Assembly: GCA_964594365.1 (NCBI GenBank)
Contig: CAZQMB010000011.1
Location: 1 to 48,768, forward strand
DNA: 48,768 bases
Direction of reading: 5' to 3'
From: CAIUSP01 sp964594365
GTDB taxonomy: Bacteria > Actinomycetota > Thermoleophilia > Solirubrobacterales > 70-9
Notes under the pieces: generated by a model
What the model was told of the DNA's origin: nothing
The model's database searches: none
Seen by the model: only the letters and a program-made list of their open reading frames with translations
Position numbers and translations under genes: made by a program
In this document: positions 15,437-25,159 of the stretch, in pieces
Position numbering within the stretch: the stretch's first letter is position 1
How the letters are laid out: each line of letters begins with the position of its first letter

Positions 15437-17455
15437 GTGGACGCCGTCACCTGCGCCTGGCTCGTGCTCGCCTTCCCGCTCGCCGGGAGCATCCTGATCT
15501 CTCTCTCGTTCAAGGTCCTGCCCAGGCGCGCAGCCGGCTACATCGGGACCGCGGCGATCGGGATCGCCTTCGCCTTCGCCGTGGCCGCGCTGATCGGCTT
15601 GCTCTCTCATCCGGTCGAGGAGCGCTCTCTGCACGGCGCGCTCTACGACTACGCGGCGGTCGCGGGTATCGACGTCGAGCTCTCGATCCTGGTCGATCCG
15701 CTGTCGGTCTTCATGTGCCTGATCGTGACCGGGGTCTCGACCCTGATCCACCTCTACTCGCTCGCATACATGACCTCCGACCGCGGCTACAACCGGTTCT
15801 TCGCCTACCTCAACTTCTTCGTGTTCTCGATGCTGTTGCTGGTCCTCGCCGGCAACCTCGTGCTGCTGATCGTCGGCTGGGCCTTCGTTGGATTCGCCTC
15901 CTACGCGCTGATCAGCTTCTGGTACCGACGCACCACGGCAACCGCCGCGGGGATGAAGGCGTTCGTGATCAACGTCGTCGGCGATATCGGTTTGGTGCTC
16001 GCAGCCTTCCTGATCCTGAGAGAGATCGGCGTGCTCGACCTGACCGAGATCTTCGAGAAGGCCCCCGATGACCTGACGGTGAACAGCGGGGCAGCGGTGG
16101 CCATAGGACTGCTGCTGCTGGTCGGTGCGTTCGCGAAGTCCGCGCAGATCCCGCTCCACACCTGGCTGGCGGACGCGATGGAGGGTCCGACTCCCGTCTC
16201 GGCGCTGATCCATGCAGCGACCATGGTCACCGCTGGCGTCTACCTGATCGCCCGCTTCTGGCCGATCTTCGAGCTGGCACCGACCGCTGCGGATATCGCA
16301 GCGTTCACCGGTCTGGCAACGCTGCTCTTTGCCGGAACGGTCGCGCTCGTGGTCACCGACCTGAAGCGGGTCATCGCCTACTCGACGATCAGCCAGATCG
16401 GGTACATGGTGGTCGGCGTCTCGATCGGGGCCTACACGGCCGGCCTCTTCCACCTGATGACCCATGCGTTCTTCAAGGCGCTGCTGTTCATGGCTGCCGG
16501 CTCGGTCATCGCAGCGATGGCCGCCGTCCAGGACCTGGACAAGATGGGCGGGTTCCGGAAGGCCCTGCGGTTCACCGGGCCGATGCTGGTGATCGGCGCT
16601 CTGGCGCTCGCCGCGTTCCCGGGTACCTCGGGCTTCTTCTCGAAGGACGAGATCCTCGTCTTCGCCGAGGCCCGCGGAGGCATGTACATGATCTTCGCGA
16701 TCGGCGGGTACATCGGTGCGCTGATGACCGCGGTCTACTCCTTCCGGATCGTCTACCGGGTCCTCTCCGGACCTCCGTGCAAGGAGGCCGAGGAGCTCGA
16801 GCAGGGGCACTTGGCCCACGGTGAACCGGTCAACCCCAAGACCGGCGAGACCGAGGACACCGACGTCGGCTTCCCGGGCTCCGAGCACTGGATAGCCGAG
16901 AGGGCCCGCCCGATGCGAGTGGCGATGTCGATCCTCGCCTTCCTCGCCCTGTTCGCGGGGCTGGTCCAGGTGCCGGGAGTGACGCACGTGATCGACTCCT
17001 TCCTGGAGCCGGTATTCGCCGAATCGAAGCTGGCCGAGGACTACCACCCGACCGTGGCGGCAGAGTGGCGTGGGCTGGCGATCGGGGCGGCGATCTCGAT
17101 CCTCGGAATCCTGCTCGCCCGCTACCTGTGGGTGACCAACCCCGCACTGCCGGCCAGTCTCGCGAAGCGATTCCGCAGGATCCATGATTTCTGCGCGAAC
17201 GCCTGGTACTTCGACGGCTTGATCGACTTCCTCGTTGTCAGACCGGTTCAGGCGTTCGGAGCGAAGATCGCCGACTCCTTCGTCGAGAACAAGGTGATCG
17301 GTACCTTCGCCGCGATCGCGACCGGAACCGTGCGTGGAGCCGGCGCTGCGGTGCGGATCTCCCAGTCGGGTTACCTGCGCGCCTACGCGATGGTGCTGCT
17401 CCTCGGATTGATCGGCCTCGGCATCTACTTCCTGATCGCGGGAGGAGGAGCCTGA
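15437..17455 (+). CDS. nuoL: NADH-quinone oxidoreductase subunit L
   Basis: Distal Mrp-type antiporter subunit with the long lateral helix; 672 aa from GTG 15437. The antiporter core shows FFAYLNFFVFSMLLLVLAGN, WAFVGFASYALISFW, the Lys-bearing AKSAQIPLHTWLADAMEGPTPVSALIHAATMVTAG, and TDLKRVIAYSTISQIGYM. A hydrophilic loop at about 445-490 is followed by the lateral-helix and C-terminal anchor segments. Overlaps nuoM by one base (TGATG). Confidence 0.98.
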   Translation: MDAVTCAWLVLAFPLAGSILISLSFKVLPRRAAGYIGTAAIGIAFAFAVAALIGLLSHPVEERSLHGALYDYAAVAGIDVELSILVDPLSVFMCLIVTGVSTLIHLYSLAYMTSDRGYNRFFAYLNFFVFSMLLLVLAGNLVLLIVGWAFVGFASYALISFWYRRTTATAAGMKAFVINVVGDIGLVLAAFLILREIGVLDLTEIFEKAPDDLTVNSGAAVAIGLLLLVGAFAKSAQIPLHTWLADAMEGPTPVSALIHAATMVTAGVYLIARFWPIFELAPTAADIAAFTGLATLLFAGTVALVVTDLKRVIAYSTISQIGYMVVGVSIGAYTAGLFHLMTHAFFKALLFMAAGSVIAAMAAVQDLDKMGGFRKALRFTGPMLVIGALALAAFPGTSGFFSKDEILVFAEARGGMYMIFAIGGYIGALMTAVYSFRIVYRVLSGPPCKEAEELEQGHLAHGEPVNPKTGETEDTDVGFPGSEHWIAERARPMRVAMSILAFLALFAGLVQVPGVTHVIDSFLEPVFAESKLAEDYHPTVAAEWRGLAIGAAISILGILLARYLWVTNPALPASLAKRFRRIHDFCANAWYFDGLIDFLVVRPVQAFGAKIADSFVENKVIGTFAAIATGTVRGAGAAVRISQSGYLRAYAMVLLLGLIGLGIYFLIAGGGA

Positions 17456-18969
17456 TGATCAACCTCGCGATCTGGCTTCCGGCCGTGGGCGGCCTAGCGG
17501 CCTGCCTCGCGCCCCGCCGTGCGGTCGGCTGGGTCTCGTTCATCTTCGGACTCGCTGCGCTGGGGATCGCGATCGCGATGACGGTGGGCTACGAGTCCGG
17601 TGGCGGGCTCCAGTACCTCGTGGACGAGAAGTGGCTTCCCGATCTCGGGGTCGGTTACAAGGTCGGAATCGACGGGATCAGCGTCTTCCTGGTCCTGATG
17701 GCGGCGGTCGTCTGGCCAGCCGCGACCGCCTGGTCGGCGATCAAGACGCCAGACCGACCGGCAACCTGGTACCTGCTGCTCGCGATCGGTCAGAGCGGAG
17801 CGATCGGGGCGTTCTGCGCTCAGGACCTGCTGCTCTTCGTCCTCTTCTTCGACTTGATGCTGATCCCGTTCTTCTTCCTGTTCGGGGCCTGGGGCAAGAA
17901 TCCCGATCAGGGGCTGAGTGCCTCGGCAGCCACGATCAAGATGATGGTGTTCACGCTGTTCGGCTCGCTGCTGATGCTGGTCGCCGCAGTGGCGACCGCG
18001 TTCATCTCCTCCGAGGGGGGCTCGCCGCTCACCTTCTCCATCTCCGCGATCACCGCTCACGGAGTCCGGGAATCGAGCCAGACCTGGCTGTTCTGTTTCT
18101 TCGCGCTCGCGTTCCTGGTCAAGATGCCGGTCTTCCCATTCCACGGCTGGATGAGGGACACCTACCGCTCGGCACCGCTGCCGGCCCTCGCGCTGTTCAC
18201 TGCGGTGCTGTCGAAGGTCGGAGCCTACGGATTCATCCGGGTCTGCCTTCCGCTGTTCCCCGACGCAACCGCCGACCTCCAGGGCGTGATGATGATCCTC
18301 GCCGTCGTCTCGATCATCTACGGATCGGTGATGGCCTTCTCGCAGGACAACGCGAGGCTGGTGGCCGGCTTCTCCTCGATCGCACAGATGGGATTCGTAC
18401 TGCTCGGGATCTTCGCCCTGCGCACCGACGGGCTCGACGGGGCCGTGCTGCAGATGGTCAACCACGGGCTCGTGGTGGTGCCGATGATGTTGATCATCGC
18501 CTTCCTCGCCGAGCGCGTCCGATCAGACGATCTGAGCAAGATGGGAGGGCTCGCCTTCAGAGCTCCGTTCCTGGCCGCGATCTTCCTGGTGGTGACGATG
18601 GCTGTGCTCGCTCTGCCCGGATCGGCGAACTTCGTGGGCGAGTTCTACGTGCTCAGGGGCGCGTTCGAGGTCGACATCGCGCTCGCCGTGATCGCGAGTC
18701 TCGGCGTCGCGATGGCGGGCTTCTACGCGCTCCGCCTGTACCAACTCTCGATGCACAACCGGGAGGTCGAGGCCGACGCGTCGGCAGAGATCTCGACAGG
18801 CCGGGGAGCGATCCTGGGACTGCTGGTCGCGGTGATCGTGGCGCTTGCGCTCTACCCGCAGTTGATCCTCGAGCGAGTGGATGACAGCGCCGAGTCCCAG
18901 ATCGCCGCAGCCGCTCGAAGCGCGGGACAGGCTCCGGTCACCGAGGCAGCGATCGGGGGTCGCCCATGA
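17455..18969 (+). CDS. nuoM: NADH-quinone oxidoreductase subunit M
   Basis: Second antiporter-like proton-pumping subunit; 504 aa, about 14 transmembrane helices. Proton-path and family motifs: LVDEKWLPDLGVGYKVGIDGIS (ND4 family start), LFFDLMLIPFFFLFGAWG with the conserved helix-5 acidic residue, FLVKMPVFPFHGWMRDTYRSAP with Lys and His, and SFSSIAQMGF-like GFSSIAQMGFVLLG. Its last four bases (ATGA) start nuoN. Confidence 0.98.
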   Translation: MINLAIWLPAVGGLAACLAPRRAVGWVSFIFGLAALGIAIAMTVGYESGGGLQYLVDEKWLPDLGVGYKVGIDGISVFLVLMAAVVWPAATAWSAIKTPDRPATWYLLLAIGQSGAIGAFCAQDLLLFVLFFDLMLIPFFFLFGAWGKNPDQGLSASAATIKMMVFTLFGSLLMLVAAVATAFISSEGGSPLTFSISAITAHGVRESSQTWLFCFFALAFLVKMPVFPFHGWMRDTYRSAPLPALALFTAVLSKVGAYGFIRVCLPLFPDATADLQGVMMILAVVSIIYGSVMAFSQDNARLVAGFSSIAQMGFVLLGIFALRTDGLDGAVLQMVNHGLVVVPMMLIIAFLAERVRSDDLSKMGGLAFRAPFLAAIFLVVTMAVLALPGSANFVGEFYVLRGAFEVDIALAVIASLGVAMAGFYALRLYQLSMHNREVEADASAEISTGRGAILGLLVAVIVALALYPQLILERVDDSAESQIAAAARSAGQAPVTEAAIGGRP

Positions 18970-20513
18970 CCTTCAACCAGCCCACGATCGACTACGCAGG
19001 CCTGTCGCCGCTGATCGCCCTGCTGGCAACGCTCTGCGTGGTGATCGTCGCGAGCATCATCCCGCGGGTCGGGAGATTCAGTGTCGCTCTGCTGACTCTG
19101 ATCGGCTTCGCAACCACCGCTGGCCTGACGATCTGGCAATGGGGAGCCAGCGAGAACCTGATCTCGAACGCGCTGCGAATCGACGACATCGGCTCGATGG
19201 CGATACTGATCGCTCTGCTGGCGGCAGCAGGAACGGTGCTGCTGTCGTTGCGGGAGCCGGCTGCCTACTCGGCGGGTCACGGCGCCTACTACGCACTGCT
19301 GATCGGCTCGGTCATGGGGATGGTGGTCTTGGCGCAGTCGATCAACCTGATCAGTTTCTTCGTCGGGCTCGAACTCCTGTCGATCCCGCTCTACGTCCTC
19401 TGCGGCGCAGCGGTGAGGAACGAGGGGTCGCTCGAGTCCGGCCTGAAGTACCTGATCGTCGGTTCGCTGGGTTCGGCAACGCTGCTCTACGGATTCGCGC
19501 TGATCTACGGAGCGACCGGAAGCACCGACTTCGGAGTGATCGCCGAGGAGTTGACCTCGGATCAGCTGGCAAGCGACACGCTCGTCCTCGCCGGCGTAGC
19601 GATGGCCGTGGTCGGCATGGCCTTCAAGCTCTCGCTCGCTCCGTTCCATCAGTGGGCTCCCGACGTGTACGAGGGAGCGCCGACGCCGATCACCGCCTTC
19701 ATGGCCGTGGCCACGAAGGCGATCGTATTCGTGGCCTTCGCGCGGCTGCTCGAACAGGGGCTCGGTGAGCTGTCAGGGATCTGGAGCGACGCGCTGGCGG
19801 TGCTCGCGGTGATCTCGATCGTGATCGGGAACGTCGGCGCGATCGGACAGCGGTCGATCAAGAGGCTCCTCGGCTACTCGGGGATCGCCCAAGGCGGCTA
19901 CATCCTGGTCGGTCTGGTCGTGGTCAGCACCGAGGGTGCCGGAGCGATGATCTTCTATCTCGCCGTCTACGCGTTGGCCAACCTCGCGGTCTTCGCTCCG
20001 CTGGTCGCGCGCGAGAGGGAATCCGGATTCGGCGACGACGTGAATGGCATCGCGGGCATCGGGCGCACACGGCCCTGGCTTGCCTGGCCGATGACGATAG
20101 GTGTGCTGTCGATGATCGGCTTGCCCGGAACCGCAGGGTTCATCGGGAAGCTGTACCTGATCCAGGCAGCGGTCGACGGGGATTACACCTGGCTGGCGGT
20201 CGTGGTGGTGATAGGGACGGTCGTGTCCCTCGGCTACTACCTGCGCCTGCTCTCGGCGATCTGGATGGAGCCGCAGCCCGATGCCCCGAAGACCCAGTCA
20301 CCGATGCCGGTGATCGCCGGTGGTGCTCCGGAAGCCGACGCCTCGAGAGGCGGTCGGGAGGAGGTCCCGCCAGGGTCGAGCAGGTGCGTCCTGGTCGTCG
20401 GCACCGGTGTGATCTGCGCCGTGGCAACGGTGCTGCTCGGGATCTACCCCGAGCCGCTGATCCAGTGGGCGACCGAAGCCGGCGAAGCGGTTACCCGCGC
20501 CGTCGGCCTGTAG
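18966..20513 (+). CDS. nuoN: NADH-quinone oxidoreductase subunit N
   Basis: Third antiporter-like subunit, last gene of the operon; 515 aa. Motifs: FFVGLELLSIPLYVLCGA (conserved Glu), FKLSLAPFHQWAPDVYEGAPTPITAFMAVATKA, and RLLGYSGIAQGGYILVG. A hydrophilic loop between the last helices (about residues 438-472) contains Pro-rich sequence and is longer than usual. The TAG stop is followed within a few bases by the AEC-type permease, which may be co-transcribed. Confidence 0.97.
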   Translation: MTFNQPTIDYAGLSPLIALLATLCVVIVASIIPRVGRFSVALLTLIGFATTAGLTIWQWGASENLISNALRIDDIGSMAILIALLAAAGTVLLSLREPAAYSAGHGAYYALLIGSVMGMVVLAQSINLISFFVGLELLSIPLYVLCGAAVRNEGSLESGLKYLIVGSLGSATLLYGFALIYGATGSTDFGVIAEELTSDQLASDTLVLAGVAMAVVGMAFKLSLAPFHQWAPDVYEGAPTPITAFMAVATKAIVFVAFARLLEQGLGELSGIWSDALAVLAVISIVIGNVGAIGQRSIKRLLGYSGIAQGGYILVGLVVVSTEGAGAMIFYLAVYALANLAVFAPLVARERESGFGDDVNGIAGIGRTRPWLAWPMTIGVLSMIGLPGTAGFIGKLYLIQAAVDGDYTWLAVVVVIGTVVSLGYYLRLLSAIWMEPQPDAPKTQSPMPVIAGGAPEADASRGGREEVPPGSSRCVLVVGTGVICAVATVLLGIYPEPLIQWATEAGEAVTRAVGL

Positions 20514-20517
20514 AGCC

Positions 20518-21444
20518 CTGAGCGCGGTCATCTCAGCGGTCGCGATCGTGCTCGCCGTGGCGGTCGGGGTGGCCTCGGAGCGTCGCTGGCCCGAGCGTAC
20601 CTCGAAGATCGCCCACCGGACACTGGTCTTGACCGTCTACACGGTCCTGCCGGTGGTGATCTTCTTCAACCTCGCACGGGCGAGCTTCACCAGCGACGAG
20701 GAACTCGGCCTGGGACTGGTCTACGTGGCGGTCGCGATCACCGGAGCGCTGGCCGTGATCGCAAGCAAACGATTGAAGGTCTCACGAGCCGCACGGGGTT
20801 CGATCCTGACCTCGTCTGTGATGGGGAACACCGGCTACCTCGGCCTGCCTCTGACCGCGGCGCTCCTCGGGTTCGACCAGATCCCGGCGGCGGTGCTTTT
20901 CGACACGGTGGTGACCACCCCGCTCCTCTTCCTCGGAGCATTCGGCGTGGGAGCGATCTTCGGCGATACCGCCGGCGAGACGGCGACCGAGAGGATCAAG
21001 GCCTTCTTCCTCCGGAATCCTCCTCTGTACGCCGCGATTGCCGGGCTAGTGGCGCCGGGGTGGCTTGCGCCGGATCTGGCGGTCGACATCTCGAGAGTGC
21101 TGATCGTCGCCCTGCTGCCGATCGGCTTCTTCGCGGTGGGCGCCGCGCTTGCAGAGGAGAGTGCCGACGCGGAAGGTGAACCCGACCCCGATTCCACTCC
21201 GGCATCTATCGGGCTGATCCTGGTCTTGAAGTTGATCGTGATGCCGCTGGTGTTGTGGGCAATCTCGCTGCCGCTGCTCGACCTGCCCGACACCTATCTG
21301 CTGCTCGCCGCGATGCCCTGCGGAATCAACGCCCTGATCGTCGCCCATCTCTACGGACTCGATCACCGCCTGACCGCGAAAGCGGTGGCCTGGGCGACCG
21401 CGCTCGTCCTCGTGGTGGCCCTCGCTGCCCTGGCCATCATCTGA
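20518..21444 (+). CDS. AEC-family (auxin efflux carrier-like) permease
   Basis: Integral membrane transporter of the AEC/bile-acid-arsenite superfamily type, about 10 helices. Characteristic segments: LVLTVYTVLPVVIFFNLA, SSVMGNTGYLGLPLTAALLG (broken-helix motif), and DTYLLLAAMPCGINALIVAHLYGL (second half). The substrate is unknown. The first conventional start is GTG 20548, but that cuts the first helix to about eight hydrophobic residues. Reading from CTG 20518 gives xSAVISAVAIVLAVAVGVASERR, a full first helix (308 aa), with no ATG/GTG/TTG in frame nearby. The start is therefore uncertain. It follows nuoN by 4 nt. Confidence 0.75.
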   Translation: MSAVISAVAIVLAVAVGVASERRWPERTSKIAHRTLVLTVYTVLPVVIFFNLARASFTSDEELGLGLVYVAVAITGALAVIASKRLKVSRAARGSILTSSVMGNTGYLGLPLTAALLGFDQIPAAVLFDTVVTTPLLFLGAFGVGAIFGDTAGETATERIKAFFLRNPPLYAAIAGLVAPGWLAPDLAVDISRVLIVALLPIGFFAVGAALAEESADAEGEPDPDSTPASIGLILVLKLIVMPLVLWAISLPLLDLPDTYLLLAAMPCGINALIVAHLYGLDHRLTAKAVAWATALVLVVALAALAII

Positions 21445-21493
21445 CGACCCCGCCACGGTAGGCATCACCCTGCCCCACTAGGATGAGCCGCCC

Positions 21494-23125
21494 TTGCAAT
21501 ACCCGGTCGAAAAGTTCTCCGATGAGGAAAAGGCTCTGCTCGAGCCTCACTTCAGCAATCTCGACCTGCCCGTCTTCGCACTGACCAACCTGCCCGAGAC
21601 GATCAAAGGGGCGCTGTTCGCCCGCTACTCGCGCTACCCGGGCACGCTGAGGCGCCTGTACCTGGAGGAGTTCGCTCAAGACGTCGGCGCTGACGATCGT
21701 CCGTTCGCCGGCCAGGAGGGAAAGCGGGCGGCGGAGCTCTACGAGCGGATCTTCGTCGGGTACGGAGACGACTCGATCGCCCAGGTGGGAGGCGCGCACA
21801 TCGCCTGCGAGTGGGTCTCGAACATCCTGACCAAGGTCCTGCAGCGCGGGCGTCTGGCCGCCTACCTCGAGCAGAGCACCCGCTACATCGCCTACGACCA
21901 ACCGATGGAGATGGGGGACGGCGAAAGCGGTTATCGCTATTACCGGAGCGAGGATCTCGGACCAGAGTTCCCTGCAGCGATGGACGAGATCTTCTCGATC
22001 TACTCCGCCGCACTGGAGCCCACGATCGCGTGGGCAGCCGAGAGATTCCCTCGCGGCGACGAGCCCGAGAAAGCCTGGGAAGGATCCATCCGGGCGAAGG
22101 CCCTCGATCTGCTTCGGGGCCTGCTGCCAGCTGCGACCTTGAGCCACGTCGGCATGTTCGCCTCGGGCCAGGCGTACGAACAGCTGTTGCTGAGGATGCT
22201 CGCCTCGCCCCTGCCCGAAGCCCGTGAGTTCGGAGGGATGATCCTGGGCGAGCTCGGAAAGGTGATCCCGAGCTTCGTCAGCCGGGTCGACCGACCCGAG
22301 CGCGGAGGCGAATGGATCAGTTATCTCAGCTCCCGCCGAGAGGCCGCCGAGCGCACCGCTGCTCGCTACGGACTGGACAGCCGCCGCCGCACCGACGACG
22401 GACCCACCGTGGAGCTGCTCGACTTCCGCGGCAGCGAGCGGGAACTGCTGGCAGCGAGCCTGTTCGAGCAATCGAGCGTGGGAGAGGCGGAGATCCGGCG
22501 CAAGGTCGCCGAGCTCGATGACGGCGAGGTCGCCGCCTCGATCGCCGAGCTCGTGGGCGACCGGGAGAACCGCCGCCACCGGCCGGGCCGGGGATGGGAG
22601 GCGGTCGGCTACCGCTTCGAGGTCGTCTCCGACTACGGAGCCTTCCGGGATCTGCAGCGACACCGCATGCTCACCTGCCAGTGGCAGGGACTCACACCGG
22701 ACCTAGGTGCTGCGGTGCCGGAGGAGCTGGTCGAGGCCGGGGTCTCCGACGAGTACTCCCGCGCACTCGAGATTTCGGCTGGGGAATTCGACCGCCTCCA
22801 CTCCGAAGGACTGGTCTCTGCCGCACCGTACGCGCTCTGCCTCGGCTACCGGATCCGCTACCTGTTCGATCTCAACGCCCGCGAAGCCATGCAGATGATC
22901 GAGTTGCGCTCGGGACAGGAGGGCCATCCCTCCTATCGGGCGGTCGCGCAGGCGATGCACGACCAGATCGCTGCGGTGCACCCCTCGATCGCACGGGCGA
23001 TGGAATATGTCGACACATCGAGCGAACCACGCTTGGAGCGGATCCTGAGCGAGATCCGCACCCACCACAAGCGGGTCGAGGCAGGGCTGGACAGCCCGGC
23101 CTCGGATCTGCGTAGCGCCGGCTGA
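21494..23125 (+). CDS. thyX: tandem ThyX-like flavin-dependent thymidylate synthase protein
   Basis: A 543-aa protein from TTG 21494, about twice the length of a normal ThyX, and readable as two ThyX-like halves. N-half: R118-G-R120, seven residues, S128-T-R130, i.e. the RHR-x7-S-x-R site with His replaced by Gly, then LLPAATLSHVGMFASGQAYEQLLLRML. C-half: R389-H-R391, seven residues, then G399 where Ser is expected, followed by LGYRIRYLFDLNAREAMQMIELRSGQEGHPSYR, which resembles the ThyX dUMP-binding region. ThyX makes dTMP from dUMP with FAD, NADPH and methylene-THF. Whether this fused form is catalytic is not shown by sequence alone. Confidence 0.8.
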   Translation: MQYPVEKFSDEEKALLEPHFSNLDLPVFALTNLPETIKGALFARYSRYPGTLRRLYLEEFAQDVGADDRPFAGQEGKRAAELYERIFVGYGDDSIAQVGGAHIACEWVSNILTKVLQRGRLAAYLEQSTRYIAYDQPMEMGDGESGYRYYRSEDLGPEFPAAMDEIFSIYSAALEPTIAWAAERFPRGDEPEKAWEGSIRAKALDLLRGLLPAATLSHVGMFASGQAYEQLLLRMLASPLPEAREFGGMILGELGKVIPSFVSRVDRPERGGEWISYLSSRREAAERTAARYGLDSRRRTDDGPTVELLDFRGSERELLAASLFEQSSVGEAEIRRKVAELDDGEVAASIAELVGDRENRRHRPGRGWEAVGYRFEVVSDYGAFRDLQRHRMLTCQWQGLTPDLGAAVPEELVEAGVSDEYSRALEISAGEFDRLHSEGLVSAAPYALCLGYRIRYLFDLNAREAMQMIELRSGQEGHPSYRAVAQAMHDQIAAVHPSIARAMEYVDTSSEPRLERILSEIRTHHKRVEAGLDSPASDLRSAG

Positions 23126-23167
23126 CCGGCTCGCTCCCCGCGCCGCACCGGCGCTACGATCGCCTCG

Positions 23168-25159
23168 ATGGAGCGGAAGAGAGACGAGCGGTCCACCCCC
23201 CTGCCCACCGGACATTCCGAACTGGACGTCCTGCTCCACACCGAGCAGACCTTCCCTCCCCCGTCTGGATTCGCTGCGCAGGCAAACGCATCTGATCCCG
23301 AGATATACGAGCGGGCGGCAGCCGATCCCGAGGCCTTCTGGGCCGAATGGGCCCGCAAGCTCGACTGGATCGAGCCCTTCGAGGAGATCCTCGACTGGTC
23401 CAACCCTCCCTTTGCCCGATGGTTCGCGGACGGCAAGCTCAATGCCTCGGTCAACTGTCTGGATCGTCATGTCGAAGCAGGGCTCGGTGGGCGGGTCGCG
23501 TTCCACTGGGAGGGCGAGGGAGACGAGAAGCGGGCGGTCACCTACGACGAGCTGCTCGACCTGACCCAGCGGTTCGGCAACGTCCTGCGATCCCACGGGA
23601 TCGGCAAGGGGGACGTGGTCGGTATCTACCTGCCGATGCTCCCCGAGACCGTCGCCTCGATCCTCGCCTGCGCCCGCATCGGTGCGATCCACAACGTCGT
23701 CTTCGGTGGATTCTCACCCGAGTCGGTCAAGGACCGGATGGCCTTCTCCGAGGCCAGGGCGCTCGTGACTGCCGATGCCACCCTCCGGCGCGGGGAAGCC
23801 ATGCCGATGAAGGACGCACTCGAGGATGTGATGGGTGGCATGCCGACCGTAGAGCGGGTCTTCGTAGTCGACCGCTGCGGCACAGGGCCGGAGATGACCG
23901 AAGGGCGCGACTTCTCCTGGCAACAGGAGGTCGCTCGGGCCGAGCCGACCTGCGAGCCGGAGGTGATGGATGCGGAAGACCCGCTGTTCATCCTCTACAC
24001 CTCGGGCTCTACCGGGAAGCCGAAGGGCATCCTCCACACGACCGGCGGTTATCTGACCGGAGCAGCTGCGACGCACGATCTGGTCTTCGACCTGAAGCCC
24101 GAAAGCGATATCTACTGGTGCGCGGCAGACATCGGATGGATCACCGGTCATACCTACATCGTCTACGGGCCGTTGACCAACGGAGCGACCAGCGTGATGT
24201 ACGAGGGTGCCCCCGACTATCCAACGCCGGCACGCTGGTGGGAGATAGTCGAGCGCTATGGGGTGACGACCCTCTACACCGCACCGACCGCGATCCGGGC
24301 CTTCATGAAGTGGGGTTCCGAGTATCCGGAGGGCAGCGATCTCTCGAGCCTGAGGCTGCTGGGATCGGTCGGCGAGCCGATCAACCCCCGGGCGTGGCTC
24401 TGGTACCACCGGGTGATCGGCGGCGAGCGTTGTCCGATCGTGGACACCTGGTGGCAGACCGAGACCGGCTCGATCATGATCACCCCCCTGCCGGGACTGA
24501 CCACGACCAAGCCCGGATCGGCGACGGTTCCCTTCCCGGGTATCGAGGCGAAGATCCTCGACGAAGAAGGGGGCGAGATCGCCGAGGGAGCCGGCTACCT
24601 GGTCCTGACCCATCCCTGGCCTTCGATGACCCGAGGTATCTACCGCGATGACGAGCGCTTCGTCGAGACCTACTGGAGTCGCTACGACACGCATACCTAT
24701 GCGGTTGGCGATGCCGCGCGAGTGGATGAGGATGGCTACTTCTGGGTGATCGGCCGGATCGACGATGTGATCAACGTGTCAGGCCATCGGCTCTCGACCA
24801 TGGAGATCGAGTCGGCGATCGTCTCGCATGAAGGGATCGCCGAGGCTGCAGTGGTCGGAGTCCCCGACGAGTTGACCGGACAGGCCATCGTCGCGTTCGC
24901 GATCTGCGAGAGCGGTGCCGACACCTCGGGAATGGAGGGGATCCTGCGCGACCACGTCGCGGAGAAGATCGGCAAGCTTGCAAGGCCCAAGCGGATCGTG
25001 CTCGCCGACGATCTGCCTAAGACCCGCTCGGGGAAGATCATGAGGCGGCTCCTGCGCGATATCGCCGAAGGCAAGGACCTCGGCGATGTCACGACACTGC
25101 GAGATCCCGGAGTGGTCGAAACCCTCCGGCGCGCCTTCGACGGAGATGGCCTGCAGTGA
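23168..25159 (+). CDS. acsA: acetate--CoA ligase (acetyl-CoA synthetase)
   Basis: ATP-dependent activation of acetate (or a related short acid) to acetyl-CoA via acetyl-AMP; cytosolic, 663 aa. Order of motifs: N-terminal ACS segment; P-loop-like A3 YTSGSTGKPKGILHTTGG (about residue 277); the acetate-pocket region with WWQTETGSIM (A5); DGYFWVIGRIDDVINVSGHRLST (A7/A8 hinge); and PKTRSGKIMRRLLR with the catalytic, acetylation-prone Lys (A10). Its GTGA overlaps the following VOC gene. Together with gltA elsewhere in the window it channels acetate into the TCA cycle. Confidence 0.95.
   Translation: MERKRDERSTPLPTGHSELDVLLHTEQTFPPPSGFAAQANASDPEIYERAAADPEAFWAEWARKLDWIEPFEEILDWSNPPFARWFADGKLNASVNCLDRHVEAGLGGRVAFHWEGEGDEKRAVTYDELLDLTQRFGNVLRSHGIGKGDVVGIYLPMLPETVASILACARIGAIHNVVFGGFSPESVKDRMAFSEARALVTADATLRRGEAMPMKDALEDVMGGMPTVERVFVVDRCGTGPEMTEGRDFSWQQEVARAEPTCEPEVMDAEDPLFILYTSGSTGKPKGILHTTGGYLTGAAATHDLVFDLKPESDIYWCAADIGWITGHTYIVYGPLTNGATSVMYEGAPDYPTPARWWEIVERYGVTTLYTAPTAIRAFMKWGSEYPEGSDLSSLRLLGSVGEPINPRAWLWYHRVIGGERCPIVDTWWQTETGSIMITPLPGLTTTKPGSATVPFPGIEAKILDEEGGEIAEGAGYLVLTHPWPSMTRGIYRDDERFVETYWSRYDTHTYAVGDAARVDEDGYFWVIGRIDDVINVSGHRLSTMEIESAIVSHEGIAEAAVVGVPDELTGQAIVAFAICESGADTSGMEGILRDHVAEKIGKLARPKRIVLADDLPKTRSGKIMRRLLRDIAEGKDLGDVTTLRDPGVVETLRRAFDGDGLQ

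Noticed and set aside
15302..17185. 627-codon open frame on minus opposite nuoK-nuoL
   Set aside because: Low-complexity Asp/Arg/Gln/His product, antisense to conserved nuoL; a codon-bias artefact.
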